Source: Martelella alba (GTDB lineage: Bacteria; Pseudomonadota; Alphaproteobacteria; Rhizobiales; Rhizobiaceae). From it: 64,000 nucleotides of DNA. Shown piece by piece: positions 17,180 to 26,754 of the stretch. The notes beneath the pieces were generated by a model. It ran no database searches and was not told the DNA's origin. It was given only the letters and a program-made list of their open reading frames with translations. The stretch covers positions 62,001 through 126,000 of the forward strand of contig NZ_VHLG01000008.1 in the NCBI RefSeq assembly GCF_006516955.1, in the 5' to 3' direction. The translations under genes were made by a program, and so were the position numbers. Every line of letters starts with the position of its first letter. Position 1 is the first letter of the stretch.

Positions 17180-18451
17180 TCATCGCGGCAGTTCATAATG
17201 CAGAGGCTGAATGCGCATGTCGCGTTCAATGCGCTCCAGATAAGGCGAAGGAAGATGATCCCGAACCTCACCTTTGCGCACGATTGTGGAATAGGAAAAG
17301 ACCGTTCGCCACTCATCAGACCGGTCCGCTTTTTCCTGAAGCGCCCAGTGAGCGCGAGCGCCATCGGGTAGCTGGACTTTTATCGCAAATCCGCCATGGC
17401 TGATATTGGCGCCGATATGATCCCCCATCCATTTTCCCGCATCAATCGGCTGTGAATCGCCGAAACCAAACCATGAATCATGCATGTAGAGGCTCTTTTT
17501 CGCATAGGGCCAGACATGTTCGCGCAGAAAATGCTGGTCGGAAAAGTGGTTCGGTTCGGGGTTTAATCGCCTGAAGCGCGACACCAGTCCCACCATTGCG
17601 GGCAACGCCCCGCCGACCACCCCCCAGAGCCCTGCATGCAGCAATTCCGTATGCGTGTACCAATCCCGGATATGATGAAATCGCTTTCCGCTCTCAACCC
17701 ATTCGCCGACGATACGGGCTTCGCGTTCGGTGATCAGCGAGTCGGCGTCGCGAAAGATCACGCGGTGCACATCGGGCATGTCATAGGCCGCAAAGCGCCA
17801 CATCGGCCCGGCCCATCGGGCAAGCGCGGCATCAATGCCGACAACTTCCGCGCCCAGCGCCTTCAGGCGCTCGACATAGTGCTTCGGAACGGAACGATCG
17901 ACATGGAAACGACAGATCCACCCCGGATAAACCCTGTCCACCGCCTCGGCATTCATCAATGCCACTTCGCAATAACGCGGTGCATCGCCGAAGAGCGAAA
18001 AGGCAATGATATTATGGCGTCGGGTTTCGGGCGATGGCGGCGGTGGCAGAGCCGCCTTTTCCGGATCAAAATCAACCGGTATGGAAAAGCGCATATCACG
18101 CAGCTCCAGCGCCTTGCGGCCGTAGCATGCAACCTTCTCCCGCTGTCCGAGTTCGCCGTAGGCATGCGCAAGGGTATCGTAACCAATAAAGTCATCCGGT
18201 GAGAGAGCGATCGCGCCAAAGCCGCACTCTGCCGCGTTCTGCCACCGGCCCAGCCGCAGATAGAAATAACCAGCACTATGCCAGACTGCAGGATTTTCCG
18301 GCGCCAGGTGCCTGGCTTCAAGCGCACAGGTGAGCGCCGCCTCGAAATCGCCCGTGGCCTCAGCCCGTCGAGTTTCACCCCATAGACGTTCGAGCCGATG
18401 CTGTACACCATCCTGAGCCCCGCACTCGCGGCTTGCTAAAGCTATGACCAT
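17180..18451 (-). CDS. TPR protein with glycosyltransferase-like domain
   Basis: A 423-residue protein of two parts. Residues about 10-125 are TPR-like helices (AEATGDFEAALTCALEARHL, LGRWQNAAECGFGAIALSP, ELGQREKVACYGRKALEL). The rest, from RHNIIAFSLFGDAPRY, resembles a GT-A-type transferase: FHVDRSVPKHYVERLKALGAEV, then VIFRDADSLI with a DxD motif, and a late SDQHFLREHVW. I infer a cytoplasmic glycosyltransferase-like enzyme, with acceptor unknown. The ATG at 18451 (MVIALASREC) is preferred, having GGAGGC upstream; the track's longer start at 18496 is possible. It has AT-rich flanks, and no glycan genes nearby, so it looks like an isolated insertion. Confidence 0.62.
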   Translation of the reverse strand: MVIALASRECGAQDGVQHRLERLWGETRRAEATGDFEAALTCALEARHLAPENPAVWHSAGYFYLRLGRWQNAAECGFGAIALSPDDFIGYDTLAHAYGELGQREKVACYGRKALELRDMRFSIPVDFDPEKAALPPPPSPETRRHNIIAFSLFGDAPRYCEVALMNAEAVDRVYPGWICRFHVDRSVPKHYVERLKALGAEVVGIDAALARWAGPMWRFAAYDMPDVHRVIFRDADSLITEREARIVGEWVESGKRFHHIRDWYTHTELLHAGLWGVVGGALPAMVGLVSRFRRLNPEPNHFSDQHFLREHVWPYAKKSLYMHDSWFGFGDSQPIDAGKWMGDHIGANISHGGFAIKVQLPDGARAHWALQEKADRSDEWRTVFSYSTIVRKGEVRDHLPSPYLERIERDMRIQPLHYELPR

Positions 18452-18591
18452 TCCAACTTGCCTCCACCATCCGGCATAAGGAGATGATGGTGGCAAGAAA
18501 GCCTGACGGCAATATCACATGCAACAAAAATCTATAAATACATATTATTATTCATAGTGTTACATGTAAAAAATAAAGTCATATATCAGCG

Positions 18592-19491
18592 TCAGGACAC
18601 CGCAGATAGAGCCGCAAAGCCGATCCGTTCCAGAACGGCACTCATCAGCTTCGAACGGTTCATGGTGTAGAAATGGAAATCGGTCAGGCCGCGGCGCTTC
18701 AGGTCCAGCACCTGTTCGGCGGCGATATCGGCAGCCACTTCGAAACGCCCGGCCGGATCATCATCCAGCCCCTCGAAACGCGCCTCGACAGCGGCCGGGA
18801 TCGATGCACCGCACAGCGCGGCGAAATTCTTCAGCTGCTTGATGTTCTGGATCGGCATGATCCCCGGCACGACGGGAATGCTGACGCCGGCGGCACGCAC
18901 CGCATTGAGATAGTTTTCGAAAACATCATTGTCGAAAAAGAACTGCGTCAACGCCCGGTTCGCACCATTGTCCGCCTTCAGCTTCAGCATGGCGATATCG
19001 GCCGCCCGATCAGCACTCTCGGGATGTTTTTCCGGATAGGCAGAAACGGAAATATCAAAGTCATCAATTCCGCGCAGACCTTCAACCAGAGCCGCCGCAT
19101 TGGCGTAACCGCCCGGAAATGGCGTATAGGCCGTACCGATGCCGCCGGGCGGATCATCATCCAGCCCCTCGAAACGCGTCACGCCCATATCCCGAAACTG
19201 GCCGATAACCTCATCCACCTCCGCACGCGTGGACTTTACCACGGTAAGATGCGATGCCACCACAAGATCGGTCTCCGCCAGCATGCGCTTGACGGTGGCA
19301 AAGGTCGGCGTGCGGCTGGAAGCACCGGCACCATAGGTGACCGAGACGAAATCCGGCTGATAGGCAGCAAGGACCTTGACGGCCTTGAAGAGCTGCTCTT
19401 CCGCATCCGGGTTTTTCGGCGGGAAAAACTCGAAGGAGATCCGGGGCAGATCATCCGTTGCTGTCGCGTTCGGGGACATGGGTTCAGGCAC
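18592..19491 (-). CDS. metF: Methylenetetrahydrofolate reductase with altered active-site motif
   Basis: MetF reduces 5,10-methylene-THF to 5-methyl-THF for methionine synthesis using FAD. The 299-residue product has the family fold: ISFEFFPPKN with the catalytic Glu, VSVTYGAG, SAYPEKHPES, TQFFFDN and VPGIMPI. The usual flavin/folate motif ALRGD-PP is here GLDDD-PP at residues 109-115: Asp113, matching E. coli Asp120, is kept, but Arg-Gly became Asp-Asp. The odd stretch RFEGLDDDP recurs at about 238-246, encoded by 29 identical bases (19150-19178 and 18754-18782), so the first looks copied from the second. Expected function is kept in outline, but activity is uncertain. Confidence 0.9.
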   Translation of the reverse strand: MPEPMSPNATATDDLPRISFEFFPPKNPDAEEQLFKAVKVLAAYQPDFVSVTYGAGASSRTPTFATVKRMLAETDLVVASHLTVVKSTRAEVDEVIGQFRDMGVTRFEGLDDDPPGGIGTAYTPFPGGYANAAALVEGLRGIDDFDISVSAYPEKHPESADRAADIAMLKLKADNGANRALTQFFFDNDVFENYLNAVRAAGVSIPVVPGIMPIQNIKQLKNFAALCGASIPAAVEARFEGLDDDPAGRFEVAADIAAEQVLDLKRRGLTDFHFYTMNRSKLMSAVLERIGFAALSAVS

Positions 19492-20488
19492 TCCTCACTG
19501 AATGGGTGTCTTTTTGTTCGGCAACGAGAAGGCGCGGATCACGCGCAAGCCAGACGGAAACCGTAAGGGCTTCCCTGCCCTCATGGCCCGACGGCAGATC
19601 GACAACGCGTTCGACCTTGAGGCCAGCGCGGGTCATCCAGTCCTCCATCGTCTGATGCGAGAAGCCAAGCCTCAGATGGGCATGCTCCTCCCTCAGATAT
19701 TCAAGATCATGCGGGGCAAAATCGACCACCAGAAGACGCCCTTCAGGGCGCAGCACCCGCGCGGCCTCGGCAATCGCCTGATCCGGGTGGTCAAGAAAAT
19801 GCAGCACCTGGTGAACGATCACCAGATCGAAATCCTCCCGCTCCAGCGGCAGGTTCAGGATATCGCCCAGCCGCACCACGGCCCGGTTGAGACCTTCGGC
19901 ATCCAGATTGGCACGCGCCACGGCAAGCATGTCACGGCTCGCATCCACCCCGACAGCGCGGCGATAGATATCCTTCAACAGCAAAAGCATCCGCCCGGTA
20001 CCCGTTCCGAGATCAAGCAGCGCCTGAACCGGTTTCGTACCGACCAGATCGACAAGGCAGCGCTCGACCTCTTCTTCAGCCACATGCAGACGCCGCATCT
20101 CATCCCATTCACCGGCATGACGGGCGAAATAGGCCTGAGCCCGCTTGGAACGCTGCTGACGCACCGAAGCGAGACGCGCAGCATCGCGCAAAAGGGTCGG
20201 ATCATCGCCGGCAGCACTGGCCAGAAGCTGGCGCGCCAGATTGACGGCGCCGCCATCTTCGCGCAGCCGGAAATAGGCCCAGGCACCTTCCTGATAGCGA
20301 TCCACCAGCCCCGCCTCGCCTAAAAGCTTCAGATGGCGCGAAATACGCGGCTGGGACTGGCCAAGAATATCCGTCAGATCGGAAACGGTCAGATCGGCGC
20401 TGGCCAGCAATGACAGCAGACGCAGCCGGCTCGGTTCTCCCGCTGCCTTCAGCACCTCTACCAGTTCATCCAGTCCGAAGCTTGCCAT
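19484..20488 (-). CDS. ArsR-type regulator fused to SAM-dependent methyltransferase
   Basis: A 334-residue fusion: an ArsR winged helix at residues 1-75 (EPSRLRLLSLLASADLTVSDLTDILGQSQ in pieces, with recognition helix QPRISRHLKLLGEAGLV) and a class I methyltransferase-like domain from about 120 (motif I DLGTGTG at 159-165; DLVIVHQVLHFL near 225). It lacks the ArsR cysteine metal site. Its overlap of 8 bases with metF and its palindrome upstream fit the SahR-type regulators of methionine metabolism, which sense S-adenosylhomocysteine or SAM; here the methyltransferase domain would be the sensor. That assignment is family-based inference. The start at 20488 has GGAAGAAG upstream. Confidence 0.83.
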   Translation of the reverse strand: MASFGLDELVEVLKAAGEPSRLRLLSLLASADLTVSDLTDILGQSQPRISRHLKLLGEAGLVDRYQEGAWAYFRLREDGGAVNLARQLLASAAGDDPTLLRDAARLASVRQQRSKRAQAYFARHAGEWDEMRRLHVAEEEVERCLVDLVGTKPVQALLDLGTGTGRMLLLLKDIYRRAVGVDASRDMLAVARANLDAEGLNRAVVRLGDILNLPLEREDFDLVIVHQVLHFLDHPDQAIAEAARVLRPEGRLLVVDFAPHDLEYLREEHAHLRLGFSHQTMEDWMTRAGLKVERVVDLPSGHEGREALTVSVWLARDPRLLVAEQKDTHSVRSA

Positions 20489-20558
20489 TCTTCTTCCATT
20501 CCGCGACACCGCCCGGCAAAGGCGAATCCATCGCGACCGGCAGCACCACTCCATCAAG

Positions 20559-20578
20559 ACATAAACATGTCTTTATGT
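20559..20578. promoter_or_regulatory. Operator, ACATAAA-N6-TTTATGT
   Basis: A perfect 7-bp inverted repeat with a 6-base spacer, 71 bases before the start of the ArsR/methyltransferase-metF operon. Position and symmetry suit autoregulation by the ArsR-fused regulator. It is the only strong dyad between that gene and the ettA terminator. Confidence 0.55.
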
Positions 20579-20616
20579 GATCGCGCAAAATATTGCAAGC
20601 TATCTTCTCAACATAT

Positions 20617-20640
20617 AGAAAAGGCCGCCCGAAGGCGACC
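20617..20640 (-). terminator. ettA terminator
   Basis: On the minus strand, GGTCGCC-TTCG-GGCGGCC followed by TTTTCT: a 7-bp stem with one G-U pair, a stable UUCG tetraloop and a short T-run, 30 bases past the ettA stop. Confidence 0.8.
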
Positions 20641-20669
20641 TCTCCCAAAGTTCCAGACGACAAATTGCC

Positions 20670-22319
20670 TCAGCGGGTCAGCCGCTTGTAAGTGACGCGC
20701 TTCGGATTGACGCTTTCAGGACCGAGACGGCGGATCTTGTCAGCCTCGTAATCCTCGAAATTGCCCTCGAACCACTCGACATGGCTATCGCCTTCAAACG
20801 CGAGAATATGGGTCGCCAGACGGTCAAGGAACATACGGTCATGGCTGATGATAACGGCGCAGCCAGCATAGCTTTCCAGCGCCTCTTCGAGTGCCGACAG
20901 CGTTTCGGTATCGAGGTCGTTGGTCGGCTCGTCGAGCAGCAGAACATTGCCGCCGGACTTCAGCATCTTGGCGAGGTGAACGCGGTTGCGCTGACCGCCG
21001 GAAAGCGTGCCGACCTTCTGCTGCTGATCGCCACCCTTGAAGTTGAAGGCGCCGCAATAGGCGCGGCTGTTCACTTCATGGGGGCCGAGCTTGATGATGT
21101 CGTTGCCGCCGGAGATCTCTTCCCAAACCGTCTTGTTACCGTCCAGTGCATCGCGGCTCTGGTCGACATAGGAAAGCTCGACCGTATCACCAACGCGGAT
21201 TTCGCCTGAATCTGGCGTTTCCTGGCCGGTGATCATGCGGAACAATGTCGACTTACCCGCACCGTTGGGTCCGATGACGCCGACAATACCGCCCGGCGGC
21301 AGCTTGAATTCGAGACCATCGATCAGCAGGCGGTCACCATAGCCCTTGGAAAGACCTTCCGCCTCGATAACCACCTGGCCGAGACGCTCGCCAGCCGGAA
21401 TGACGATCTGTGCGTCACCGGGACGCCGGTCGGCAGCAGCCGCCACCAGCTCATCATAGGCACGGATACGCGCCTTGGACTTTGCCTGACGGGCTTTCGG
21501 GCTTGAGGAAATCCACTGCTGTTCGCGCGACAGCGACTTCTGGCGGGCAGCCTCTTCACGGCCCTCTTGCGCCATGCGCTTGGCCTTGGCTTCCAGATAG
21601 GCGGTGTAATTGCCCTCATAGGGAATGCCGCGACCGCGATCGAGTTCGAGAATCCAGCCCGTGACATTGTCGAGGAAGTAGCGGTCATGGGTGATCATCA
21701 GCACGGCGCCGGGATATTCGCGCAGGTGCTTTTCAAGCCATGCAATGGTTTCGGCATCAAGATGGTTGGTCGGCTCATCAAGCAGCAGCAGGTCAGGCTG
21801 CGACAAAAGCAGCTTGCACAATGCCACGCGGCGACGCTCACCACCGGAAAGCTTATCAACCGCGCTATCGCCGGGCGGGCAGCGCAGCGCGTCCATGGCC
21901 ATTTCGACCTGACTTTCGAGATCCCAGAGGTTCTGGCTGTCGATGATATCCTGCAACTGGGCCGCCTCGTCGGCGGTCTCGTCGGAATAATTCATCATCA
22001 GCTCATTGTAGCGATCAAGAACAGCCTGTTTCTTGGCAACGCCTTCCATGGCGTTTTCCATAACCGTCTTTTCCGGATCAAGCTGCGGCTCCTGCGGCAG
22101 ATAGCCAAGGGTCGCCCCTTCGGCCAGCCAGGCCTCGCCGGTAAATTCCTTGTCCAGACCGGCCATGATCTTCAGGACGGTCGACTTACCGGCGCCGTTG
22201 GGACCGAGAATACCGATCTTGGCGTCGGGATAAAATGACAGATGAATATTCTCAAGCACCTTCTTGGCGCCATAGGCCTTGTTGAGGCCGGCCATGTGAT
22301 AGATGAACTGACGTGCCAT
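20670..22319 (-). CDS. ettA: Energy-dependent translational throttle protein EttA
   Basis: EttA is an ABC-F ATPase that binds the ribosomal E-site and gates the first elongation step according to the ATP/ADP ratio. The 549-residue product is of typical length (about 555) with two nucleotide-binding domains: GPNGAGKST at 39-47 and again in the second half, both with LSGG signatures ([27 protein letters not shown]) and [11 protein letters not shown] / [11 protein letters not shown] Walker B boxes. The EttA-specific opening [16 protein letters not shown] and the arm region (about 95-140) are present. It has its own terminator at 20617-20640. Confidence 0.96.
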   Translation of the reverse strand: MARQFIYHMAGLNKAYGAKKVLENIHLSFYPDAKIGILGPNGAGKSTVLKIMAGLDKEFTGEAWLAEGATLGYLPQEPQLDPEKTVMENAMEGVAKKQAVLDRYNELMMNYSDETADEAAQLQDIIDSQNLWDLESQVEMAMDALRCPPGDSAVDKLSGGERRRVALCKLLLSQPDLLLLDEPTNHLDAETIAWLEKHLREYPGAVLMITHDRYFLDNVTGWILELDRGRGIPYEGNYTAYLEAKAKRMAQEGREEAARQKSLSREQQWISSSPKARQAKSKARIRAYDELVAAAADRRPGDAQIVIPAGERLGQVVIEAEGLSKGYGDRLLIDGLEFKLPPGGIVGVIGPNGAGKSTLFRMITGQETPDSGEIRVGDTVELSYVDQSRDALDGNKTVWEEISGGNDIIKLGPHEVNSRAYCGAFNFKGGDQQQKVGTLSGGQRNRVHLAKMLKSGGNVLLLDEPTNDLDTETLSALEEALESYAGCAVIISHDRMFLDRLATHILAFEGDSHVEWFEGNFEDYEADKIRRLGPESVNPKRVTYKRLTR

Positions 22320-22522
22320 GGGCTAAATGTTTCCTGCTCCGCTCGCGTGGGGGGATCTTGAGGCGCTATTTAGGCTAAAGCAAAGCAACCTACAATGCGA
22401 CAGGGCGGTTTTTCCCCGCCCCGCAGCCACAACCTTCGGTCAATCTCCCCGGCACCATGCCGCTTTGGACAAGCCCCAAGCGCCGAAAAGGGCCGAACTC
22501 TCCAGCCCGACCCTTCCAGTCC

Positions 22523-23239
22523 TCACTGATTGCCAACAGCATCGACGATACCGCCATCACAGCCGATATCGGTGCTGCCGGCGCCGTCGATCAGCGTTTC
22601 CATCGCGATGCCCGGTGCATATTGATCCGAAAGGCCGATGGTGATCTCGTCAATCAGCTGGCGATTGCCATCGCTGACACAGCTGATCTTGATACGTTTG
22701 CTGGCCCCCTTGCCGAAGGCATCATCAAAGGCCTTGCCGATCTCCACAGCCGTCAATTCCTTGCCGATATTGTTCGCAAACACCTTTTGCACGGCCGAAC
22801 CATTGACCTGCTGCAGCAGATCCACCGCTGTCTGGTAATAATTCTGCGGCGTAAAACGGGTGCAGGTGCCATGCTTGATCCATTCATGACGATCAAGACC
22901 GGACTGCGTGCCCGGCATAACCTCAGCCAGCGAGTTTTTCAGATCGTCGCTCAGATCAAGCGCCGGCAGTGCTGTCCAGTTGCCACTCTTGTCCTGGGCC
23001 TGAAGATCAGCGGAAACACCGCAATATTCATCCTTTACCGGCCAGAGCCCGTGCAGGGCGAAATGGCTCGCATCGAAGCGGTCCTTCGTCTGCGAGCTAC
23101 ATTCGGCCTTGCTGCCATTGCCCTCACAAAAGGCAGGCTGCCAGCTGATCGCCAAAATCGCCGATGTCGACTTTGCCATCGCTGGCACGCCACCGGCAAT
23201 GCTCATCAAAATCGCCAGGCTCCCAATCCAGTATCTCAT
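22523..23239 (-). CDS. Ribonuclease T2 family protein, periplasmic
   Basis: RNase T2 cleaves single-stranded RNA through 2',3'-cyclic phosphates with little base specificity. The 238-residue product has a signal peptide (residues 1-22, ending VPAMA) and both catalytic segments: CAS1 HFALHGLWP with His63, and CAS2 RHEWIKHGTC with His118, Glu119, Lys122 and His123. Six or more cysteines fit the disulfides of the family. The periplasmic enzyme probably scavenges RNA-derived nucleotides, which a 2',3'-cyclic phosphodiesterase such as the CpdB-like protein at 35.2 kb could use; that link is inference. Confidence 0.92.
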   Translation of the reverse strand: MRYWIGSLAILMSIAGGVPAMAKSTSAILAISWQPAFCEGNGSKAECSSQTKDRFDASHFALHGLWPVKDEYCGVSADLQAQDKSGNWTALPALDLSDDLKNSLAEVMPGTQSGLDRHEWIKHGTCTRFTPQNYYQTAVDLLQQVNGSAVQKVFANNIGKELTAVEIGKAFDDAFGKGASKRIKISCVSDGNRQLIDEITIGLSDQYAPGIAMETLIDGAGSTDIGCDGGIVDAVGNQ

Positions 23240-23402
23240 TCCCCAAGCTCCGCTTCGTCGTTGGTGTTATTTCCAGACTGCCGCACCTGTCAGACACAAA
23301 AATGGCGGGCTGGCAGAAAAATGCCCGGATCGACAGTGCCGTCGTCCGGGCATCATCATGTCTTATGCTTCATGCATCAGCCGATGCATCCGCCCGGCCA
23401 GA

Positions 23403-23747
23403 TCAGTCGAGCGCGGCAATGACGGTGAACTCAACGAGGATATGCGGTGCAGCAAGGCTGGCTTCGCTGGTCGCACGCGCCGGGGTATTGGCCGGATCAA
23501 CCCAGGCCTTCCAGACGTCGTTCATCTCGGCGAAATTGCGAATGTCCTTAAGGTAGATGAGCGTCTGCAGGATCTTGGACTTGTCAGTTCCTGCTTCCGC
23601 CAGAAGCGCATCGACCTTGGCGAGGCAGTCCTTGGCCTGCTCGGTGACAGTCGCACCTTCGCCGGTCTGGCCGGAAAGATAGACGGTGTTGCCATGAATA
23701 ACAGCGCCGCTCATGATAGGGCCGACATTAATACGTTTTACAGTCAT
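23403..23747 (-). CDS. RidA (YjgF/YER057c) family protein
   Basis: A 114-residue Rid-family protein, a trimer in characterised members that hydrolyses reactive enamines/imines formed by PLP enzymes. Recognisable parts are VYLSGQTGE, AKDCLAKVDALLAEAGTDKSKILQTLIYLKDI (read in pieces) and NTPARATSEASLA with the conserved Arg, and a C-terminal VEFTVIAA. It resembles the Rid subfamily often annotated as YoaB-like more than canonical RidA. It lies 90 bases before the TIGR01244 gene on the same strand, without clear operon evidence. Confidence 0.86.
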   Translation of the reverse strand: MTVKRINVGPIMSGAVIHGNTVYLSGQTGEGATVTEQAKDCLAKVDALLAEAGTDKSKILQTLIYLKDIRNFAEMNDVWKAWVDPANTPARATSEASLAAPHILVEFTVIAALD

Positions 23748-23838
23748 TTAGCTCATCTTTCTTATGTTATGTATCAGCAAGACGCCCACCATGAACAAAA
23801 TCATCAAGATGGATCGTCAATGATTTGATTTATATGAA

Positions 23839-24177
23839 TTAACCGCGCATATGCTCGGCCGCTTCATAAATCCGCGTGGAGCGCGCGCCCGAACGGCAGT
23901 AGCCGAGCATCGGCCGCGGCAATTCATCCAGCGCATCGACCATGCCAATCACGGCCTGCTCCGTCAGCCCCATGCCACCGACCGGCACATGGGCGATCTC
24001 GATCCCCGCAGCTTCGGCAGCAGCCGCAACATCAGCAAAGGCGGGCTGGCCCGGCTCTTCGGCGTCAGGCCTGTTGCAAACAATCGAGCGAAAGCCGAGC
24101 GACTTCAGCATTTCGATATCAGCGACCGTGATCTGGCCGCTTACGGAATAGTCGTCATCAATCTTGCGGATATCCAT
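23839..24177 (-). CDS. TIGR01244 family phosphatase-like protein (DUF442)
   Basis: A 112-residue protein of the beta-lactamase hydrolase-like/DUF442 type. It opens MDIRKIDDDYSVSGQI, has LGFRSIVCNRPDAEEPGQP and the phosphatase-like loop GYCRSGARST with Cys94. In sulfur-metabolising bacteria the same domain is fused to persulfide dioxygenases, but here it is alone. It is expected to act on a phospho-ester or persulfide, uncertain. The start at 24177 has GGAAAG 6 bases upstream; the alternative ATG at 24210 adds 11 residues. Confidence 0.8.
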   Translation of the reverse strand: MDIRKIDDDYSVSGQITVADIEMLKSLGFRSIVCNRPDAEEPGQPAFADVAAAAEAAGIEIAHVPVGGMGLTEQAVIGMVDALDELPRPMLGYCRSGARSTRIYEAAEHMRG

Positions 24178-24280
24178 GGCACTTTCCAGAAATTGCGCTT
24201 CGCCATCCATGCTGTGAAATGCTCACCGATGCAAGGGCGGATCCGGTCGCGATCCACCCTTCTTTCCGGCTCAAGCACCA

Positions 24281-25135
24281 TCAGGCGAAGCGGAAACGCA
24301 GCGAAAATTCCTTTTCTGCCCCCGGCGCCAGAGCCTCAAGCTCACCCGAACCGGCCAGTTCGCGCCGCGGAGCCCAGCGATGAGAAGCCGGCTCAATCCC
24401 GAGGATATGGGCAGGCCGCTCCTGATTGCGCCAGATCTGCAAAAAGGGAAGCGACGCGGTATCCACCTCCAGAATGAAGGACCGGCCGCCCAGCGCCGCG
24501 ATCGGCCCCAGGACGGTCTTCGACCAGCCATCCGGTCCGGCCACGGCCGGCACGCAGAAAATGCCATGTTCACCTTCACCAAAATGCCAGGGCAGCACGC
24601 CGTCAGGGCTTTTTCCGCCTTCAGCAAGAGCGACATCGGCAAGAGCGACACCATCGTCAAAATGCCTTGCGCCGAAATTGATATGATACATCATCATCAC
24701 CGGAAACGGTCTGTCCCCGACATTGATCACGCGATCCCTCAGCGTCACCAGACCGGTCACGCCGTCCATGGCCCAGCTGCGCTCGATCAGCGCTTCGCTG
24801 CCATCGGCATTTCTGACAGGAATGGAAGCCAGACATTCGGCCCCCGCATCTGTCTTTTCCAGTGACTTGATGCTCGCCGCGTTTGACGAGGCGGAACCAT
24901 GGAGCGGATAAAACGTTTCTTCCGAAACGCCGATCGGCTCCGGATGGCGGATATGATCCGGGCCGCAGGTGAAAAGAAAACCTTCCAGCGAATGGTCGAT
25001 TCGCGGATCTCCGTCATCGGGTACTGCTCTTTTCGGGGCAATATCAACGCCGGCGACCACAAGGGCGCCGATATCGAGCACAGAAGTTGGGTCAAGGGCC
25101 AAATTCGGCCCGATTCCCGCTGCAAATTCTATCAT
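24281..25135 (-). CDS. DUF4432 family aldose-epimerase-like protein
   Basis: A 284-residue galactose-mutarotase-fold protein of the DUF4432 type. Visible are the stretch [14 protein letters not shown] with a conserved His, YPLHGSASS (residues about 76-84, His of the active site), [12 protein letters not shown], and C-terminal [11 protein letters not shown] with Glu-Pro. These parallel the catalytic His/Glu positions of aldose 1-epimerases. It has no signal peptide. The substrate sugar is unknown and there is no sugar operon beside it. Confidence 0.75.
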   Translation of the reverse strand: MIEFAAGIGPNLALDPTSVLDIGALVVAGVDIAPKRAVPDDGDPRIDHSLEGFLFTCGPDHIRHPEPIGVSEETFYPLHGSASSNAASIKSLEKTDAGAECLASIPVRNADGSEALIERSWAMDGVTGLVTLRDRVINVGDRPFPVMMMYHINFGARHFDDGVALADVALAEGGKSPDGVLPWHFGEGEHGIFCVPAVAGPDGWSKTVLGPIAALGGRSFILEVDTASLPFLQIWRNQERPAHILGIEPASHRWAPRRELAGSGELEALAPGAEKEFSLRFRFA

Positions 25136-25250
25136 GATTGTTACCAGGGTGTTTCGCTTTTTGGATTTCGTTATAACGGGTCGCCGCCCGCCTTTATTGT
25201 CTAGATTAGTCCAAAGCAGCCCGTTATCTCAACGCAAAGTTAGTCGGTTC

Positions 25251-26555
25251 ATGCGCTTCAGATCTTTTATCCCCGGCCTGGTTTTCACGGCTCTGATGGC
25301 AATGCCGGTTCTGGCGAATGCTCATCAGCCCCTATACCGCGACGGGCAGCAGATTTTTCTCGTCGCACCGAATGGCGCCCTCCTGGATTATATCCCGGAA
25401 GAGGGTACGGTGATCATGGGCGAGGACACTTTCGGCCACAGGATCCTGCTCGATTACAACGGCAACCTGGTCGCAACCGAACTGACGGCGCGGCAATATG
25501 ACAGCTACGCCGTGCGCAATGGCGGCCGTACGCCAGACGGAAACGGGCGCAGCTATGGCGCAGCTTTCAATCGCGGCTACGGCAATTTCGACGATTATGG
25601 CGGCCAGGTTGACAGCCGCGACCTGGCGCCGCCGCCGGCCGCCGATCCCGGCTCCTATCAGCGGCAGGGACCGGACACGACCATCGCCCCCAAGGTGACG
25701 GCCTCTTCCAAACCCGACATGAAAGTGGTCGCCCTGCAGGTCCTGCTTGACCGTGAAGGCTTTTCACCGGGCGTCATCGACGGCCGCATGGGTGACAATG
25801 TCCGCAAGGCGCTTGCAGCCTATGAAGAGGCCAGCGGCCAGAGGCTGGACCCCAATGACAGCGAGGCGATCATGTCCGATCTGTCGCTCGGCGGCGGCCT
25901 GCCTTTCCAGAGCTATACCATTACCGCCAAGGATGCCGCCGGCCCCTATGTCGCAGCCATTCCCACCGACTACAGTGAAAAAGCGCTATTGCCGGCCATG
26001 TCCTACACCTCGGTCGCCGAAATGCTGGCCGAAAAATTTCACATGGATCAGAATTTCCTGCGCAGCCTGAACCCGGATGCAGACTTCACCCGTCCCGGCA
26101 CCGTCATCAAGGTCATCAATCCAGGGACGCCAAAGACAGGCAAGGTTGCATCCATCATCGCCGACAAGGGCCGCAAGCAGGTGCGCGCCTATGATGCGGA
26201 CGGCGCGTTGATTGCCGCCTACCCCGCTACGATCGGCTCATCGGACACGCCCTCGCCCTCCGGCACGGTCACGGTCGAGCGCATCGCCATTGATCCGAGC
26301 TATACCTATAATCCGTCGAAAAACTTCAAACAGGGCAATAATAACAAGGTGCTGACCATCAATCCCGGCCCGAACGGCCCCGTCGGTAATGTCTGGATCG
26401 CGCTTTCGAAACCGACCTATGGCATTCACGGCACGCCAGAGCCGGAAAAGATCGGCAAGACATCTTCGCATGGCTGTGTTCGCCTGACCAACTGGGATGC
26501 AACCGAGCTTGCCCACATGGTTTCGCCCGGCGTGACGGTGACCTTTACCGATTAA
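25251..26555 (+). CDS. Periplasmic L,D-transpeptidase (YkuD) with PG-binding domain
   Basis: A 434-residue cell-wall enzyme that forms 3-3 cross-links or attaches proteins to peptidoglycan. A signal peptide covers residues 1-24 (ending ANA). There follow a low-complexity linker, a peptidoglycan-binding segment ([23 protein letters not shown], read as the typical LQ...G..PG.IDG), a LysM-like piece, and the YkuD domain with HGTPEP and the catalytic [10 protein letters not shown], Cys409. The start at 25251 has no strong ribosome-binding site, but it is the only Met giving a signal peptide. Such enzymes matter in polar-growing Rhizobiales, whose walls are rich in 3-3 cross-links. Confidence 0.92.
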   Translation: MRFRSFIPGLVFTALMAMPVLANAHQPLYRDGQQIFLVAPNGALLDYIPEEGTVIMGEDTFGHRILLDYNGNLVATELTARQYDSYAVRNGGRTPDGNGRSYGAAFNRGYGNFDDYGGQVDSRDLAPPPAADPGSYQRQGPDTTIAPKVTASSKPDMKVVALQVLLDREGFSPGVIDGRMGDNVRKALAAYEEASGQRLDPNDSEAIMSDLSLGGGLPFQSYTITAKDAAGPYVAAIPTDYSEKALLPAMSYTSVAEMLAEKFHMDQNFLRSLNPDADFTRPGTVIKVINPGTPKTGKVASIIADKGRKQVRAYDADGALIAAYPATIGSSDTPSPSGTVTVERIAIDPSYTYNPSKNFKQGNNNKVLTINPGPNGPVGNVWIALSKPTYGIHGTPEPEKIGKTSSHGCVRLTNWDATELAHMVSPGVTVTFTD

Positions 26556-26754
26556 AGCATGATGTTTTCGCAAAACTGTCAAAAAAGTCTTCGCTAAGCC
26601 GTCAAAATCTGATGATTGCTCAAATCAATGGCTTCTTTTACATCAATTCCATGTACACTTATCGTGATTAACTGACCTGAACAGCAACCAGGCCACGGGC
26701 CGGAGGGGAAGCAGTCGCAGCGATTTCCTCTCTGACTAATGATCACGGAGACAT

